A stretch of DNA of 12,821 bases, from contig JAJOKL010000102.1 of NCBI GenBank assembly GCA_021129895.1, positions 1 to 12,821 of the forward strand, written 5' to 3'. The notes below the pieces were generated by a model. It had not been told where the DNA came from, searched no databases, and saw nothing but the letters and a program-made list of their open reading frames with translations. Positions 1 to 7,326 of the stretch are shown in pieces. The DNA is from Candidatus Bipolaricaulota bacterium (GTDB lineage Bacteria; Bipolaricaulota; Bipolaricaulia; Bipolaricaulales; Bipolaricaulaceae). Made by a program: the position numbers and the translations under genes. Numbering within the stretch: the stretch's first letter is position 1; every line of letters begins with the position of its first letter.

Positions 1-288
1 CCATGGCTGGCGGCCACCTGAACCCCCTCCGCCTCGGCCGGTGCTTGGGCGACGGCATCCTGGGTGGACAGGGGGGTTACTCCCCACCACGAACAGCTCC
101 GTCCCGCCGGCATGCAGGGTGAGGATGAGATTGGCCGCCTTGGCCTAAAGATGCAGGGTCGCCCCGATGCGCAAGCCGGCGAAAGGCCGCTCCTTCTCAA
201 ACCGCCTTTTGATCTCTGCGTGAAGGGGCATATGGGCCCGTGCCCACCGGATCTTCTCCCAGCCAATTCCCGCTTGGGTAGCCATCAT
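1..288 (-). pseudogene. ahcY: S-adenosylhomocysteine hydrolase, N-terminal part, interrupted and cut by window edge
   Basis: The minus-strand reading from ATG at 288 gives an N-terminus typical of adenosylhomocysteinase (SAH + water to homocysteine + adenosine). It has a GWEKIRWA helix, MPLHAEIKRRFEKERPF, then an LHL-x-AKAANLILTLHAGG stretch and GSNP-LSTQDAVA. Two lesions break it. Codon 48 (147-145) is TAG where the family usually has Glu in LHLEAK, one base from GAG. A run of six G on the plus strand (71-76) is one base too long, so NPLSTQD is only read after dropping one base. With both repaired, about 95 residues of a roughly 400-residue enzyme are present; the rest lies left of the window. 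The ATG overlaps the preceding gene's TGA as ATGA, with GGAGGG just upstream, so it was built as a coupled operon gene. Family identity is fairly sure from motifs. Whether it is a true pseudogene or an error product is open. Confidence 0.72.
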
Positions 289-878
289 CCCTCCTCCACG
301 TCAGGGAAGAAGTCGCGGACCCACTTCCAGCGGGCCTCGGGGTCCTCGAATACCACCTCGCTTGGGTCAAAATGCTCAGGGTCGTAGTCCGCAAACTCCT
401 CCTGAAACTCGCTTTCCCCGGCCACGATCTCCTCGTACCCTCCCACGCCGCCGCAGTCCTCCGGGGGACAGGCCCGCCGCCCAGCGACGCACCTGGGGTA
501 GCTCACCCCCTGCTCCCGCGGCAGGATCTTCTCCAGCTTTACCTCATGCTCCCAGGAGTCTCCAAAATCATAGATGTAGAGGGCTTTAGGATTCGACTCG
601 CTGAACCAGTCGGCGATCTTCTGCTTTCGGTCGTGCAGGATCTCCTCGCGGTACAGGTCATCCTCAAAGGGAATGGAGATCTCCCGTCGGTCGCCCATTT
701 TGGGGTGGGGCATGAGGAACATGTGCAGGTGCGAATCGGTCCAGCCCATAGCGTCCTGGATCGCCACGTGCAGGTCCCAAAACGTGTAGCTCTCGGGCAC
801 CTGGATCCTCCGCCAAATGGGAGGCCCGACGTACTTCAGGGTGATTTTGAACTGGTATACCTTGCTAAATCCACTCAT
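285..878 (-). CDS. Plasmid pRiA4b ORF-3-like family protein
   Basis: A 197-residue protein with the layout of the pRiA4b ORF-3-like family, whose biochemical role is not known. The N-terminus has a beta-strand YQFKITLKYVGPPIWRRIQV followed by the helix FWDLHVAIQDAMGW and SHLHMF. The middle has YDFGDSWEH (about residues 103-111), and the C-terminal half has three cysteines (about 130, 137, 142) in PRC..G.RACPPEDCGG and a final FDP motif. The family often sits near mobile or accessory genes. I chose the ATG at 878 rather than the one at 890 because GGAGGT lies 4 bases before it. The gene follows the aldolase gene by 47 bases and its TGA overlaps the ahcY start. Base composition looks somewhat less G/C-biased than in the metabolic genes around it, which may mean later arrival. 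Family assignment is good; function is unknown. Confidence 0.85.
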   Translation of the reverse strand: MSGFSKVYQFKITLKYVGPPIWRRIQVPESYTFWDLHVAIQDAMGWTDSHLHMFLMPHPKMGDRREISIPFEDDLYREEILHDRKQKIADWFSESNPKALYIYDFGDSWEHEVKLEKILPREQGVSYPRCVAGRRACPPEDCGGVGGYEEIVAGESEFQEEFADYDPEHFDPSEVVFEDPEARWKWVRDFFPDVEEG

Positions 879-882
879 GGCT

Positions 883-888
883 ACCTCC
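883..888 (-). promoter_or_regulatory. Shine-Dalgarno site deciding the pRiA4b-family start
   Basis: GGAGGT on the minus strand ends 4 bases before the ATG at 878. It overlaps the codons just after the alternative ATG at 890, which itself has only a weak GGAG upstream. This favours the shorter protein. Confidence 0.6.
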
Positions 889-925
889 ATCTTTACTCCG
901 CCCGAGTGGCGGCCTTTTACCTATT

Positions 926-1540
926 TTACTCCCGCGGGGCGTCCTCAGGAGCGGCTGGATTTCCATTGGTTCTAAGCAGGGCAATTTGGGCTACTTCTTC
1001 CAGTTTCTCCGCCAGAAACAGCGCTTCGGTCAGGGTGCTCCCCACGGCAACGGCGCCGTGGCGAGCTATAAGGACAGCCTTCCCCTCCCCCAGGGCCCGA
1101 GCCACCGCCTCGGCCAGGGCCCAGGTGCCCGGTGGGGCATGGCGCGACACCGGAACCACTTCCCCGAATAGGAGTTTCCCTTCGTCGTGGACCACGGACA
1201 GGGCCTTCCCGAACGAGGCCGCCGTGGCGTAAGGAGAGTGGGTATGTACCACCGCCCGCACGTCCTCCCGCGCCCGGTAGATGGCCATGTGCATCCGCCA
1301 CTCCGAGGAGGGAACCCCGGTGACGTGTGCCGGGTGAGGGGTGCCAAGCTCTGAAAACTCCAGGACCGCGATCTGCCGTGGGTCGAGCTCTTCGTAGGGG
1401 ATGCCGCTGGGGGTGATGAGGATCCTCTCCCCCACCCGGAGGGAGACGTTGCCCGAGCTTCCGGTCACCAGGCCCAAGGCGGCCATCTTTCGGGCCGCCG
1501 CGGCCACCTTTTCACGCCAAGGCCGCAGGGAGCGTCTCAT
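926..1540 (-). CDS. Class II aldolase (fuculose-1-phosphate aldolase family), probable DHAP-shunt aldolase
   Basis: A 204-residue zinc aldolase of the class II aldolase/adducin (L-fuculose-1-phosphate aldolase) family. Family landmarks are all present: GSSGNVS (27-33) and TPSG (43-46) for phosphate binding, the catalytic acid in SSE (Glu80), the zinc ligands in VVHTHSPYAT (His99 and His101) and the third zinc His in ARHG (His161). In the DHAP shunt, aldolases of this family split 5-methylthioribulose-1-phosphate or 5-deoxyribulose-1-phosphate into dihydroxyacetone phosphate and methylthioacetaldehyde or acetaldehyde. The gene follows mtnA directly and overlaps it by 29 bases, so the two are almost certainly co-translated, which supports this substrate over fuculose phosphate. 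MtnB, the dehydratase of the methionine salvage pathway, belongs to the same superfamily and is the main alternative. The start is the ATG at 1540; no strong ribosome site is visible, as expected for a gene beginning inside its neighbour. Confidence 0.88.
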   Translation of the reverse strand: MRRSLRPWREKVAAAARKMAALGLVTGSSGNVSLRVGERILITPSGIPYEELDPRQIAVLEFSELGTPHPAHVTGVPSSEWRMHMAIYRAREDVRAVVHTHSPYATAASFGKALSVVHDEGKLLFGEVVPVSRHAPPGTWALAEAVARALGEGKAVLIARHGAVAVGSTLTEALFLAEKLEEVAQIALLRTNGNPAAPEDAPRE

Positions 1541-2540
1541 GGTAAGGCGGCCGGATCACGCCCCGCTCGGTGACGATGGCGGTGATGAGCTCGGCCGGGG
1601 TCACGTCGAACGCCGGGTTCCAGGCCCGCGCCCCCTCGGGAGCGAAACGACAGCCGCAAGCGGCGAGCACCTCCTCCTCCCCCCGCTCCTCGATGGGGAT
1701 CCCCTCTCCGGAGGGAAGCTCCAGGTCCACCGTGGAGCTGGGGGCGACCACGTAGAACGGGACCCCATGTCGGTTGGCCAGCACTGCCAGGGTATAAGTG
1801 CCGATCTTGTTGGCGGTGTCCCCGTTCCTCGCGATCCTGTCCGCCCCTACCAGCACCGCCGCCACCCCTCCCCGGGCCAGGAGGGTGCCGGCGGCGGAGT
1901 CCGCGATCAGCCGGAACGGGATTTTCTCCCTGAGGAGCTCCCAGGCGGTGAGCCGCGCCCCTTGCAGTCGGGGCCTGGTCTCGCAGGCGTATACCAGCTC
2001 CAGCTTCCCCTGCTCCCAAGCGGCCCGGATTACCCCCAGGGCGGTGCCGTAGCCCCCGGTGGCCAGGGCCCCGGTGTTGCAGATGGTAAGCACCCGCGCC
2101 CCTCGGGGGAGGAGGGCGGCGCCGTGGGCCCCGATCTCCCGATTGGCCTGGATGTCCTCCCGGTGGATTTTCTCGGCTTCCCCCAGCAGCGCCTCCTTGA
2201 GGGTGGATAGTCCCTCGTCCTGGTGCTTCTCGAAGGCCCGCTCCATCCGGCGGATGGCCCAGAACAGGTTCACCGCTGTGGGCCTGGTCTCCGAGAGGCC
2301 CTGGGCTGCCTCCTGGAAGGCGGCCCGGGGGTCCGCCCCCCGGGGCAAGTGCCAGATGGCCAGGGCCAGGCCGTAGGCGGCGGCGATCCCGATGGCCGGC
2401 GCCCCCCTGACCCGCATCTCCCGGATGGCCTCCGCCACCTCCCCCCAGCTCGTAAGTGTGAGCCACACCTCCTCCTGGGGAAGGCGCGTCTGATCCAGGA
2501 GCTTTACCGCCCCCTCCTCCCAGTAAACCGGTTTTATCAT
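1512..2540 (-). CDS. mtnA: S-methyl-5-thioribose-1-phosphate isomerase
   Basis: A 342-residue enzyme of normal length for MtnA, which converts methylthioribose-1-phosphate (and 5-deoxyribose-1-phosphate in shunt organisms) to the ketose phosphate. Visible landmarks are RGAPAIG (45-51), the catalytic cysteine in TICNTGALATGGYGTALG (Cys154), ETRP (187-190), the catalytic aspartate in GADRIARNGDTANKIGTY (Asp234) and the C-terminal RPPYHETLP. The fold belongs to the eIF-2B alpha/ribose-1,5-bisphosphate isomerase family, but length and motifs fit MtnA. Its ATG starts immediately after the TGA of the 76-residue gene upstream, with GGAG 7 bases before it. It overlaps the aldolase gene downstream by 29 bases. 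Together with mtnP at the other end of the window it supplies the first two steps of MTA breakdown. No mtnB, mtnC or mtnD is seen, so the shunt rather than the full salvage cycle is suggested. Confidence 0.95.
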   Translation of the reverse strand: MIKPVYWEEGAVKLLDQTRLPQEEVWLTLTSWGEVAEAIREMRVRGAPAIGIAAAYGLALAIWHLPRGADPRAAFQEAAQGLSETRPTAVNLFWAIRRMERAFEKHQDEGLSTLKEALLGEAEKIHREDIQANREIGAHGAALLPRGARVLTICNTGALATGGYGTALGVIRAAWEQGKLELVYACETRPRLQGARLTAWELLREKIPFRLIADSAAGTLLARGGVAAVLVGADRIARNGDTANKIGTYTLAVLANRHGVPFYVVAPSSTVDLELPSGEGIPIEERGEEEVLAACGCRFAPEGARAWNPAFDVTPAELITAIVTERGVIRPPYHETLPAALA

Positions 2541-2771
2541 TCAGCGGCTCCTTCGGGAGTCGAAATAGCTCTCCCACAGTCTACGGACATCTTTGGGCAG
2601 CGTGAGCTCCGGAAGGAGCCGGCGGACCTCCTCCCAGTCCAAGGCAGCTACGTCCTCGGCCCGGCCGTGGATGAGCACCTGCTGGATGTACCAGCGCCGC
2701 TGCCAGGGATCGGAGAGATCCAGCTCCCCCTTCGACCACACGATGTATTTAGGCACTCTCTCACTAGCCAT
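2541..2771 (-). CDS. Small hypothetical protein, 76 residues
   Basis: A short, basic, Trp- and Arg-rich soluble protein. The sequence reads as a YIVWSKGELDLSDPW segment (9-23), a helix QRRWYIQQVLIHG, a helical stretch AEDVAALDWEEVRRLL and a terminal LPKDVRRLWESYF. It recalls the short uncharacterised bacterial proteins with an 'LW-x-Y' end that occur near nucleotidyltransferase or toxin-antitoxin genes (DUF6922-like), but I cannot confirm this and no partner gene is seen here. The helices suggest a small DNA-binding or adaptor fold. The gene sits 50 bases after the kelch-like gene and its TGA abuts the mtnA ATG, so it is probably read with mtnA. No good ribosome site precedes the ATG at 2771; a GTG at 2756 is an alternative start. 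Coding status is supported by spacing and a protein-like composition. Confidence 0.65.
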   Translation of the reverse strand: MASERVPKYIVWSKGELDLSDPWQRRWYIQQVLIHGRAEDVAALDWEEVRRLLPELTLPKDVRRLWESYFDSRRSR

Positions 2772-2821
2772 TGCAGTAGGGAGTGTAAGGCTCCAGCCAC
2801 GATTTGCCAGAACGTTCCGTT

Positions 2822-3877
2822 CTATTCCCCTTCTATCTCAAGTCGCCAAATTCCGCTGCCCCCACATTCCCAAGATCTCGGGGTGCCCTGCCACAGGTAA
2901 AGAAAAGCTCCTACCACGGCCAACCGGTTCCCGGTGTACCTCCCAACGGGACAAGGTAGCGCCGGCAAAGTTTCCCATTGCATTCGCTCGAGATCGAACC
3001 GGAAAAAGCCTTTCCCGGAGGCCTCTTGTTTCCACTTCTTTCCTTCACCGAAGCCTCCAGAAATCGCGTAGATATAGCGTCCTCCATCCCACACGAGGGA
3101 ACCCCCGTCGTTCACCCCAGCTGGGTCGGGTATGGGGGGCAGGTCTTCTCATGGGCCATTCGGGAGCCGGAATCTGGCGAACGATTGTGTGGGCATGTCC
3201 TCGAATCCGGAACCCTGAAGGGCGTAAGGGTAGTCGCCCCCAGTCCATACCAGCGCTGCCCCGTCGTCGGTGTACACCCATCCTGGGGGTGTCGGAAGCT
3301 CTTCCCAACGGTCCTCGGTTACGCTGTAGCGGAGGAATTTTGTTCGCAGGGTACGTTGACCAACGAAAGCGTAGAGAAAATCACCCTCTTCTCCATGGAC
3401 GTATGCCAGAGCATTTCCCGCTCCTTGCCAACCCGGCGTATCCGCTAGCCTCCGCCAGCTATCTTGCCGTACGTTGTAGGTGTGGAAAAATGCCCGCTGG
3501 TATCTCTCGAAGGCTCCAAGAAGCATGTACACGAGGTCAGCGCCATCCCACGCGGCTGCCACCCCTGATTCGAAGTCGGGCGGTTCAGTGCGCCCGGCGG
3601 GCCACAACTTCTTTCGCACAAGTACAGGGTTCCCCTCTGCATCTATTTCATACTGCTCGAGCTCTAGTTTTTGGCCAGCTTGATACTGCCTAAAGATGAG
3701 GAAACCATTGGTTTGCGCAACGAGAACTTGGCCGTAACCTCCTGAAAATCCAGTGTTCCCTACCTGTACCCAGGAGTAAGGGGGCGTTTGCAGCCCCTGG
3801 TCTTGCGTCAAAGCCTCCAAAGTGCTCAGAAGAAGCACCCCGACTAGTCCGATCTTCCAGAAAGCCAGCCTCCCCAT
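2822..3877 (-). pseudogene. Secreted kelch-like beta-propeller protein, interrupted by an in-frame TGA
   Basis: One open frame of 351 codons runs from ATG 3877 to TAG 2822, except for a single TGA at codon 243 (3151-3149). No frame change occurs: both halves are in the same frame. A signal peptide covers the first ~25 residues (a hydrophobic LVGVLLLSTL core ending in ALTQ). After it come repeated propeller blades of the form W..L...P......G.ALVW..G...YAL.G: QDSWRRLADTPGW, DRWEELPTPPGW, x-EDLPPIPDPAG and MQWETLPALPCPVG. The TGA falls exactly where the repeat expects Trp, one base from TGG. GGAGG lies 5 bases before the ATG. The gene comes 21 bases after the second permease. Its codons are visibly less G/C-rich than its neighbours', hinting at recent arrival or weak constraint. 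Function is unknown: perhaps extracellular binding. It could be a sequencing error, a fresh pseudogene or a read-through gene. Confidence 0.75.
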
Positions 3878-3898
3878 ACTCGCCTCCTTGCTAGAGAA

Positions 3899-4756
3899 CT
3901 ACCCCTGCTCCTTGATGTAGGGCTTGCCCAGGGCCTTGGGGACCTTGGCCCTGCCCAGGAAGCCGGCCAGCACGATCACGGTGAGGATGTAGGGCAGCAT
4001 GAGGGAGAACTGGGAGGGGATGTAGTCCTGAAGGCGCATCTGCAGCGCATCCACAAACCCAAATAGATACGCGGCCAAAAGGGCGGGAAGGGGCCGGTAG
4101 TTCCCCACCACCATGGCGGCGATGCCGATGAACCCTCGCCCCCCCACCATGCCCTCGGTGAACCGGCCCAGGTTGTTGAACAGGAACGCCCCAGCTAGGC
4201 CACACAGGGCCCCGTTTAGCACTGTGTAAGCCAGGCGTGTCCGGTGCACGTTGATCCCGGCGGTGTCCGCCGCCCGGGGGTGCTCTCCCACCACCCGTAG
4301 CCTTAGGCCCCAAGGGGTGCGGAAGATGTAGATCTGGGAGATCCCGATCAGGAATAGGCCCACTCCCACCAGGATCCAGGCGTCCATGGTGGGGGCGGAG
4401 GGGGAGGCGCCCCGCCAGCCCCAGATCACCCGGGTCAAAAACAGGGCGAACCCCAGCGCCAGCAGGTTGATGGCCGCCCCGGACACCACGTGGTCCGCCC
4501 GCAGGTACACGCTCCAGACGGCGTGCAGCGCCCCCAGGAAGGCCCCCACCCCGATGGCGGCGATCAGGGCCAAGGTGGGGCTCCCGGTGAAGTAGGCCAC
4601 CACCGCGGTGGTGAGCGCCCCGGCCAAGGCCATCCCCTCCACCCCCACGTTGATCACCCCGGCCCGCTCGGAATAGGTCTCCCCCAGGGCCACCAACGCG
4701 ATGGGGGTGGCGAGGCGCAATGCGGCGATGAACAGGTTAAGACTCAATATCTCCAA
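3899..4756 (-). CDS. Nucleoside ABC transporter permease, second subunit (NupQ/YufQ type)
   Basis: A 285-residue hydrophobic protein of the branched BPD_transp_2 permease family, in the subgroup paired with BMP-family binding proteins. The diagnostic block ERAGVINVGVEGMALAGA lies at about 30-47, and the cytoplasmic coupling segment TPWGLRLRVVGEHPRAADTAGI sits near the middle. About eight membrane segments can be read. It should form a heterodimer with the upstream permease and carry nucleosides across the inner membrane. The start codon is TTG at 4756, inside the end of the upstream permease gene (20-base overlap); GAGGAGG 7 bases before it supports this choice. The gene ends in TAG, 21 bases before the kelch-like gene. 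The TTG start could slightly lower its translation, which is inference. Family assignment is strong; the exact nucleoside is not readable from sequence. Confidence 0.93.
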   Translation of the reverse strand: MEILSLNLFIAALRLATPIALVALGETYSERAGVINVGVEGMALAGALTTAVVAYFTGSPTLALIAAIGVGAFLGALHAVWSVYLRADHVVSGAAINLLALGFALFLTRVIWGWRGASPSAPTMDAWILVGVGLFLIGISQIYIFRTPWGLRLRVVGEHPRAADTAGINVHRTRLAYTVLNGALCGLAGAFLFNNLGRFTEGMVGGRGFIGIAAMVVGNYRPLPALLAAYLFGFVDALQMRLQDYIPSQFSLMLPYILTVIVLAGFLGRAKVPKALGKPYIKEQG

Positions 4757-5786
4757 GCTTTTTCCTCCTCACCACACGCTGGAAGTACCGGATCAGCTCC
4801 GGAGCCACCACGAACAGGATCACCAAGCCCTGGATCACCGCGGCCAGGTCCGCCGGGGCCACCCCGGCCCGGTCGATGGCCTGTCCCCCGGCCCGGAGCG
4901 CCCCCATCAGCACCGCCGCCAAGATGGCCCCCAGGGGATGGGCCCGGGCGATCAGCCCCCCGGCGATCCCATCCCACCCATAGCCCGGCGAGAAAAGCTC
5001 GATGAACCGGCGATGGGTGCCCAGGATCTCCGCCGCTCCCCCCAGGCCGGCCAGTGCCCCGGCCAGCGTCAGGGCCAGGATCAGGTTCTTGGTCACGTTT
5101 ATCCCGCCATACTCGGCCGCCAGTGGATTCTGCCCCACCGCCCGCAGCTCATAACCCCGCGGGGTACGGAAAAGAAGGTACCAGATGATGCCGGCGATCA
5201 GAACCGCCACGATGATCCCCCAGGAGAGTTGCGCCCCCCGCATGAAGCGCGGGAACTGGGCTGAGGTGAGGATGCGCACCGTCTGGTTGGCCCAGTGGGC
5301 CCCGTGATACGGCCCCCCGGGGGACACCAGCCAGCTGGTCAGCTTGATGGCCACATAGGAGAGCATCATGGTGGTGACGAACTCGTTGGCCCCTCTTTTC
5401 GCTCGGAGCCACCCCGGGATGAACCCCCACACCGCCCCGGCCGCCGCCCCAAAAAGGAGGCACACCACCGGGTGGATCACCGGGGGGAGCTTGAACGAAA
5501 AGCCGGCCCAAGCGGCGAAGAACGCCCCCAGATAAAGCTGCCCCTCGGCCCCGATGTTGAACAGACCCGCCCGGAAGGCGACGAGGAACGAAAGGGAAGT
5601 GAACAGGATCGGAGTGGCTTGGGTCAGGGTCTGGGCGACCTGATACCAGTCCCCAAACGCCCCCAGGGCCAGGTACTTGAACACCTGGGGCACCGAATAG
5701 CCGGTGAGGGCGGTGACGATCGCCCCCACCCCCAGGGCCAAGGTGATGGCCCCGACCACTGGCCCGATCTCTTTAGCCCACTTCAC
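4737..5786 (-). CDS. Nucleoside ABC transporter permease, first subunit (NupP/YufP type)
   Basis: A 349-residue integral membrane permease of the BPD_transp_2 family, longer at the N-terminus than its partner as is usual for this subunit. The block RAGLFNIGAEGQLYLGA lies at 72-88 and the ATPase-contact segment RTPRGYELRAVGQNPLAAEYGGI at about 206-228. Many hydrophobic segments flank them, and the tail is charged (RRKKLGDIES). Together with the next gene's product it forms the channel of a BMP-dependent nucleoside importer. The start is GTG at 5786 with AGGGGG 4 bases before it. It overlaps the end of the ATPase gene by 14 bases, and the following permease gene by 20 bases, so the three are translated together. 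A sugar or other purine-like ligand is possible, but the surrounding phosphorylases favour nucleosides. Confidence 0.93.
   Translation of the reverse strand: MKWAKEIGPVVGAITLALGVGAIVTALTGYSVPQVFKYLALGAFGDWYQVAQTLTQATPILFTSLSFLVAFRAGLFNIGAEGQLYLGAFFAAWAGFSFKLPPVIHPVVCLLFGAAAGAVWGFIPGWLRAKRGANEFVTTMMLSYVAIKLTSWLVSPGGPYHGAHWANQTVRILTSAQFPRFMRGAQLSWGIIVAVLIAGIIWYLLFRTPRGYELRAVGQNPLAAEYGGINVTKNLILALTLAGALAGLGGAAEILGTHRRFIELFSPGYGWDGIAGGLIARAHPLGAILAAVLMGALRAGGQAIDRAGVAPADLAAVIQGLVILFVVAPELIRYFQRVVRRKKLGDIES
4764..4770 (-). promoter_or_regulatory. Shine-Dalgarno site for a TTG start
   Basis: GAGGAGG on the minus strand lies 7 bases before the TTG at 4756, within the last codons of the preceding permease gene. 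It is the main reason to accept TTG as the start. Confidence 0.65.
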
Positions 5787-7299
5787 CCGTCCCCCTGAGC
5801 ATCAAAAGGCCCAGCTCCCGTTTTGTGGCCTCCCCCCGCCGCAGCACGGCCACGATCTCCCCCTGATACATGACCGCGATCCGGTCCGAAAGCATCATCG
5901 CCTCATCGAGGTCCATGGACACGAGCAGGATCCCGGCCCCGTTCCTCCGCGCCTGCAGGAACTGCTCCCACACGAACTCCATCCCCCCCACGTCCAGGCC
6001 CCGGGTGGGCTGCACCGCCACGATCACCTGGGGGGCACGGGAAAGCTCCCGGGCCAGGATCAGCCGCTGCTGGTTCCCGCCCGACAGGGTGCGGACCGGC
6101 GCCGTGAGGGAAGGCACGGAGACCGAAAACCGCTGCACCAGCTCCCCAGCATAGGCCCGGATGGCCCGTTTCTTCTGGGCCCAGGGGCCCACGGCGAACC
6201 GGGGCTGGCGGCGCTGGCCCAGGATGGCGTTCTCCTCCACCGAGAAGGTGAGGATCAGCCCCCGCAGGTGCCTGTCCTCCGGGATGTGCACCAGCCCCTG
6301 GGTGGCCAGCCTACTCGGGGATTCCCCGGTTAGCTCCCGCTCCCCCACCCGCACCCGCCCCTTGGTGGGCCGCCTGAGCCCGCAGATCGCCTCCAGCAGC
6401 TCCTTCTGCCCGTTCCCCTGCACCCCAGCGATCCCCAGGATCTCGTGGTCGTGGACCTGGAGGGACACCCCCCGCACCGCCGGCACCCCCCGGTCGTCCC
6501 GGGCGGACAGGTCCTCCACAGAGAGGAGCACCCGGCCCTCGGACTCAAGCGGCTCCGGGGTCACGGTGAACACCACCTCCCGGCCCACCATCAGCTCGGC
6601 GAGCTGGGTCTCGGTCGCACCCTTGGCCTCCAGGGTACCCACGTTTTTGCCCTTGCGGAGCACTGTGATGCGGTCGCAGATCTCCAGGGCCTCGTGCAGC
6701 TTGTGGGTGATGAACACCACCGCCTTGCCCTGCTCCTTGAGGGCGCGCACCGTGGAAAACAGGGCCTCCACCTCCTGCTCCACCAGCACCGCGGTGGGCT
6801 CGTCCAGGATCAGCACCTCCGCCCCCCGGTACAGGGCCTTCAGGATCTCCACCCGCTGCTGCTCGCCCACCGACAGCTCCTCCACCCGGGCGTCCGGGTC
6901 CACCTCCAGGCCGTAATCCTCAACCAGGGCGCGGATCCGCCGGCGCATGGCCCGGCGATCGAGAAGCGGCCCCACCTTCGGCTCCCAGCCCACCGCCATG
7001 TTCTCCAGCACCGTGAGCCGGGGTACCAGCATGAAGTGCTGGTGTACCATGCCGATCCCCAGTCCGATGGCCACGTGGGGGCTCCTGACGCGGGTCTCTT
7101 GCCCGCGGATGAAGATCTTGCCCGCATCGGGCTGGTACAGCCCGTACAGGATGCACATGAGCACGGTCTTGCCGGCCCCGTTTTCCCCTAGAAGCCCGTG
7201 TACCTCCCCCCAATCAAGGGAAAAGTCGATGCCCGCGTTGGCCACCACGCCGGGGAATCGCTTCACGATCCCCTCCATGCGGATGGCCTCGGCGGACAT
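5773..7299 (-). CDS. Nucleoside ABC transporter ATP-binding protein, double-domain (NupO/YufO type)
   Basis: A 508-residue ATPase made of two fused nucleotide-binding domains, as in RbsA/NupO. The first domain is complete: Walker A GENGAGKT (38-45), Q-loop Gln87, signature LSVGEQQ (142-148), Walker B VLILDEP (162-168) and H-loop His199. The second domain is degenerate in the usual way: GVQGNGQKEL in place of Walker A (about 292-301), a good signature LSGGNQQR (405-412) and VQPTRGLDVG instead of a Walker B acid (429-438). One composite ATP site is therefore expected to do the work. GKT-VLM after Walker A replaces the commoner GKSTLM, a mild variation. The gene follows the binding-protein gene by 27 bases and overlaps the first permease by 14. 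No clear ribosome site precedes the ATG at 7299; the ATG eight codons in is an alternative start. Confidence 0.95.
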   Translation of the reverse strand: MSAEAIRMEGIVKRFPGVVANAGIDFSLDWGEVHGLLGENGAGKTVLMCILYGLYQPDAGKIFIRGQETRVRSPHVAIGLGIGMVHQHFMLVPRLTVLENMAVGWEPKVGPLLDRRAMRRRIRALVEDYGLEVDPDARVEELSVGEQQRVEILKALYRGAEVLILDEPTAVLVEQEVEALFSTVRALKEQGKAVVFITHKLHEALEICDRITVLRKGKNVGTLEAKGATETQLAELMVGREVVFTVTPEPLESEGRVLLSVEDLSARDDRGVPAVRGVSLQVHDHEILGIAGVQGNGQKELLEAICGLRRPTKGRVRVGERELTGESPSRLATQGLVHIPEDRHLRGLILTFSVEENAILGQRRQPRFAVGPWAQKKRAIRAYAGELVQRFSVSVPSLTAPVRTLSGGNQQRLILARELSRAPQVIVAVQPTRGLDVGGMEFVWEQFLQARRNGAGILLVSMDLDEAMMLSDRIAVMYQGEIVAVLRRGEATKRELGLLMLRGTGEVG

Positions 7300-7326
7300 C
7301 GACCGTGCGTTTTAACTTCGGCTTGT

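Noticed and set aside
1512..2540. Ribose-1,5-bisphosphate isomerase instead of MtnA
   Set aside because: Same fold, but the 342-residue length, the motif set and linkage to mtnP and a class II aldolase fit MtnA better.
3149..3151. TGA read as Trp (altered genetic code) or as selenocysteine
   Set aside because: Several intact genes here end in TGA (mtnA, mtnP, AOR, the 76-residue gene) and use TGG for Trp. The position aligns with Trp rather than Cys, and no obvious SECIS hairpin follows.
3891..4313. A 140-codon minus-strand frame overlapping the second permease
   Set aside because: It is a shifted reading of the permease gene, rich in Gly/Pro/Arg and without membrane segments.
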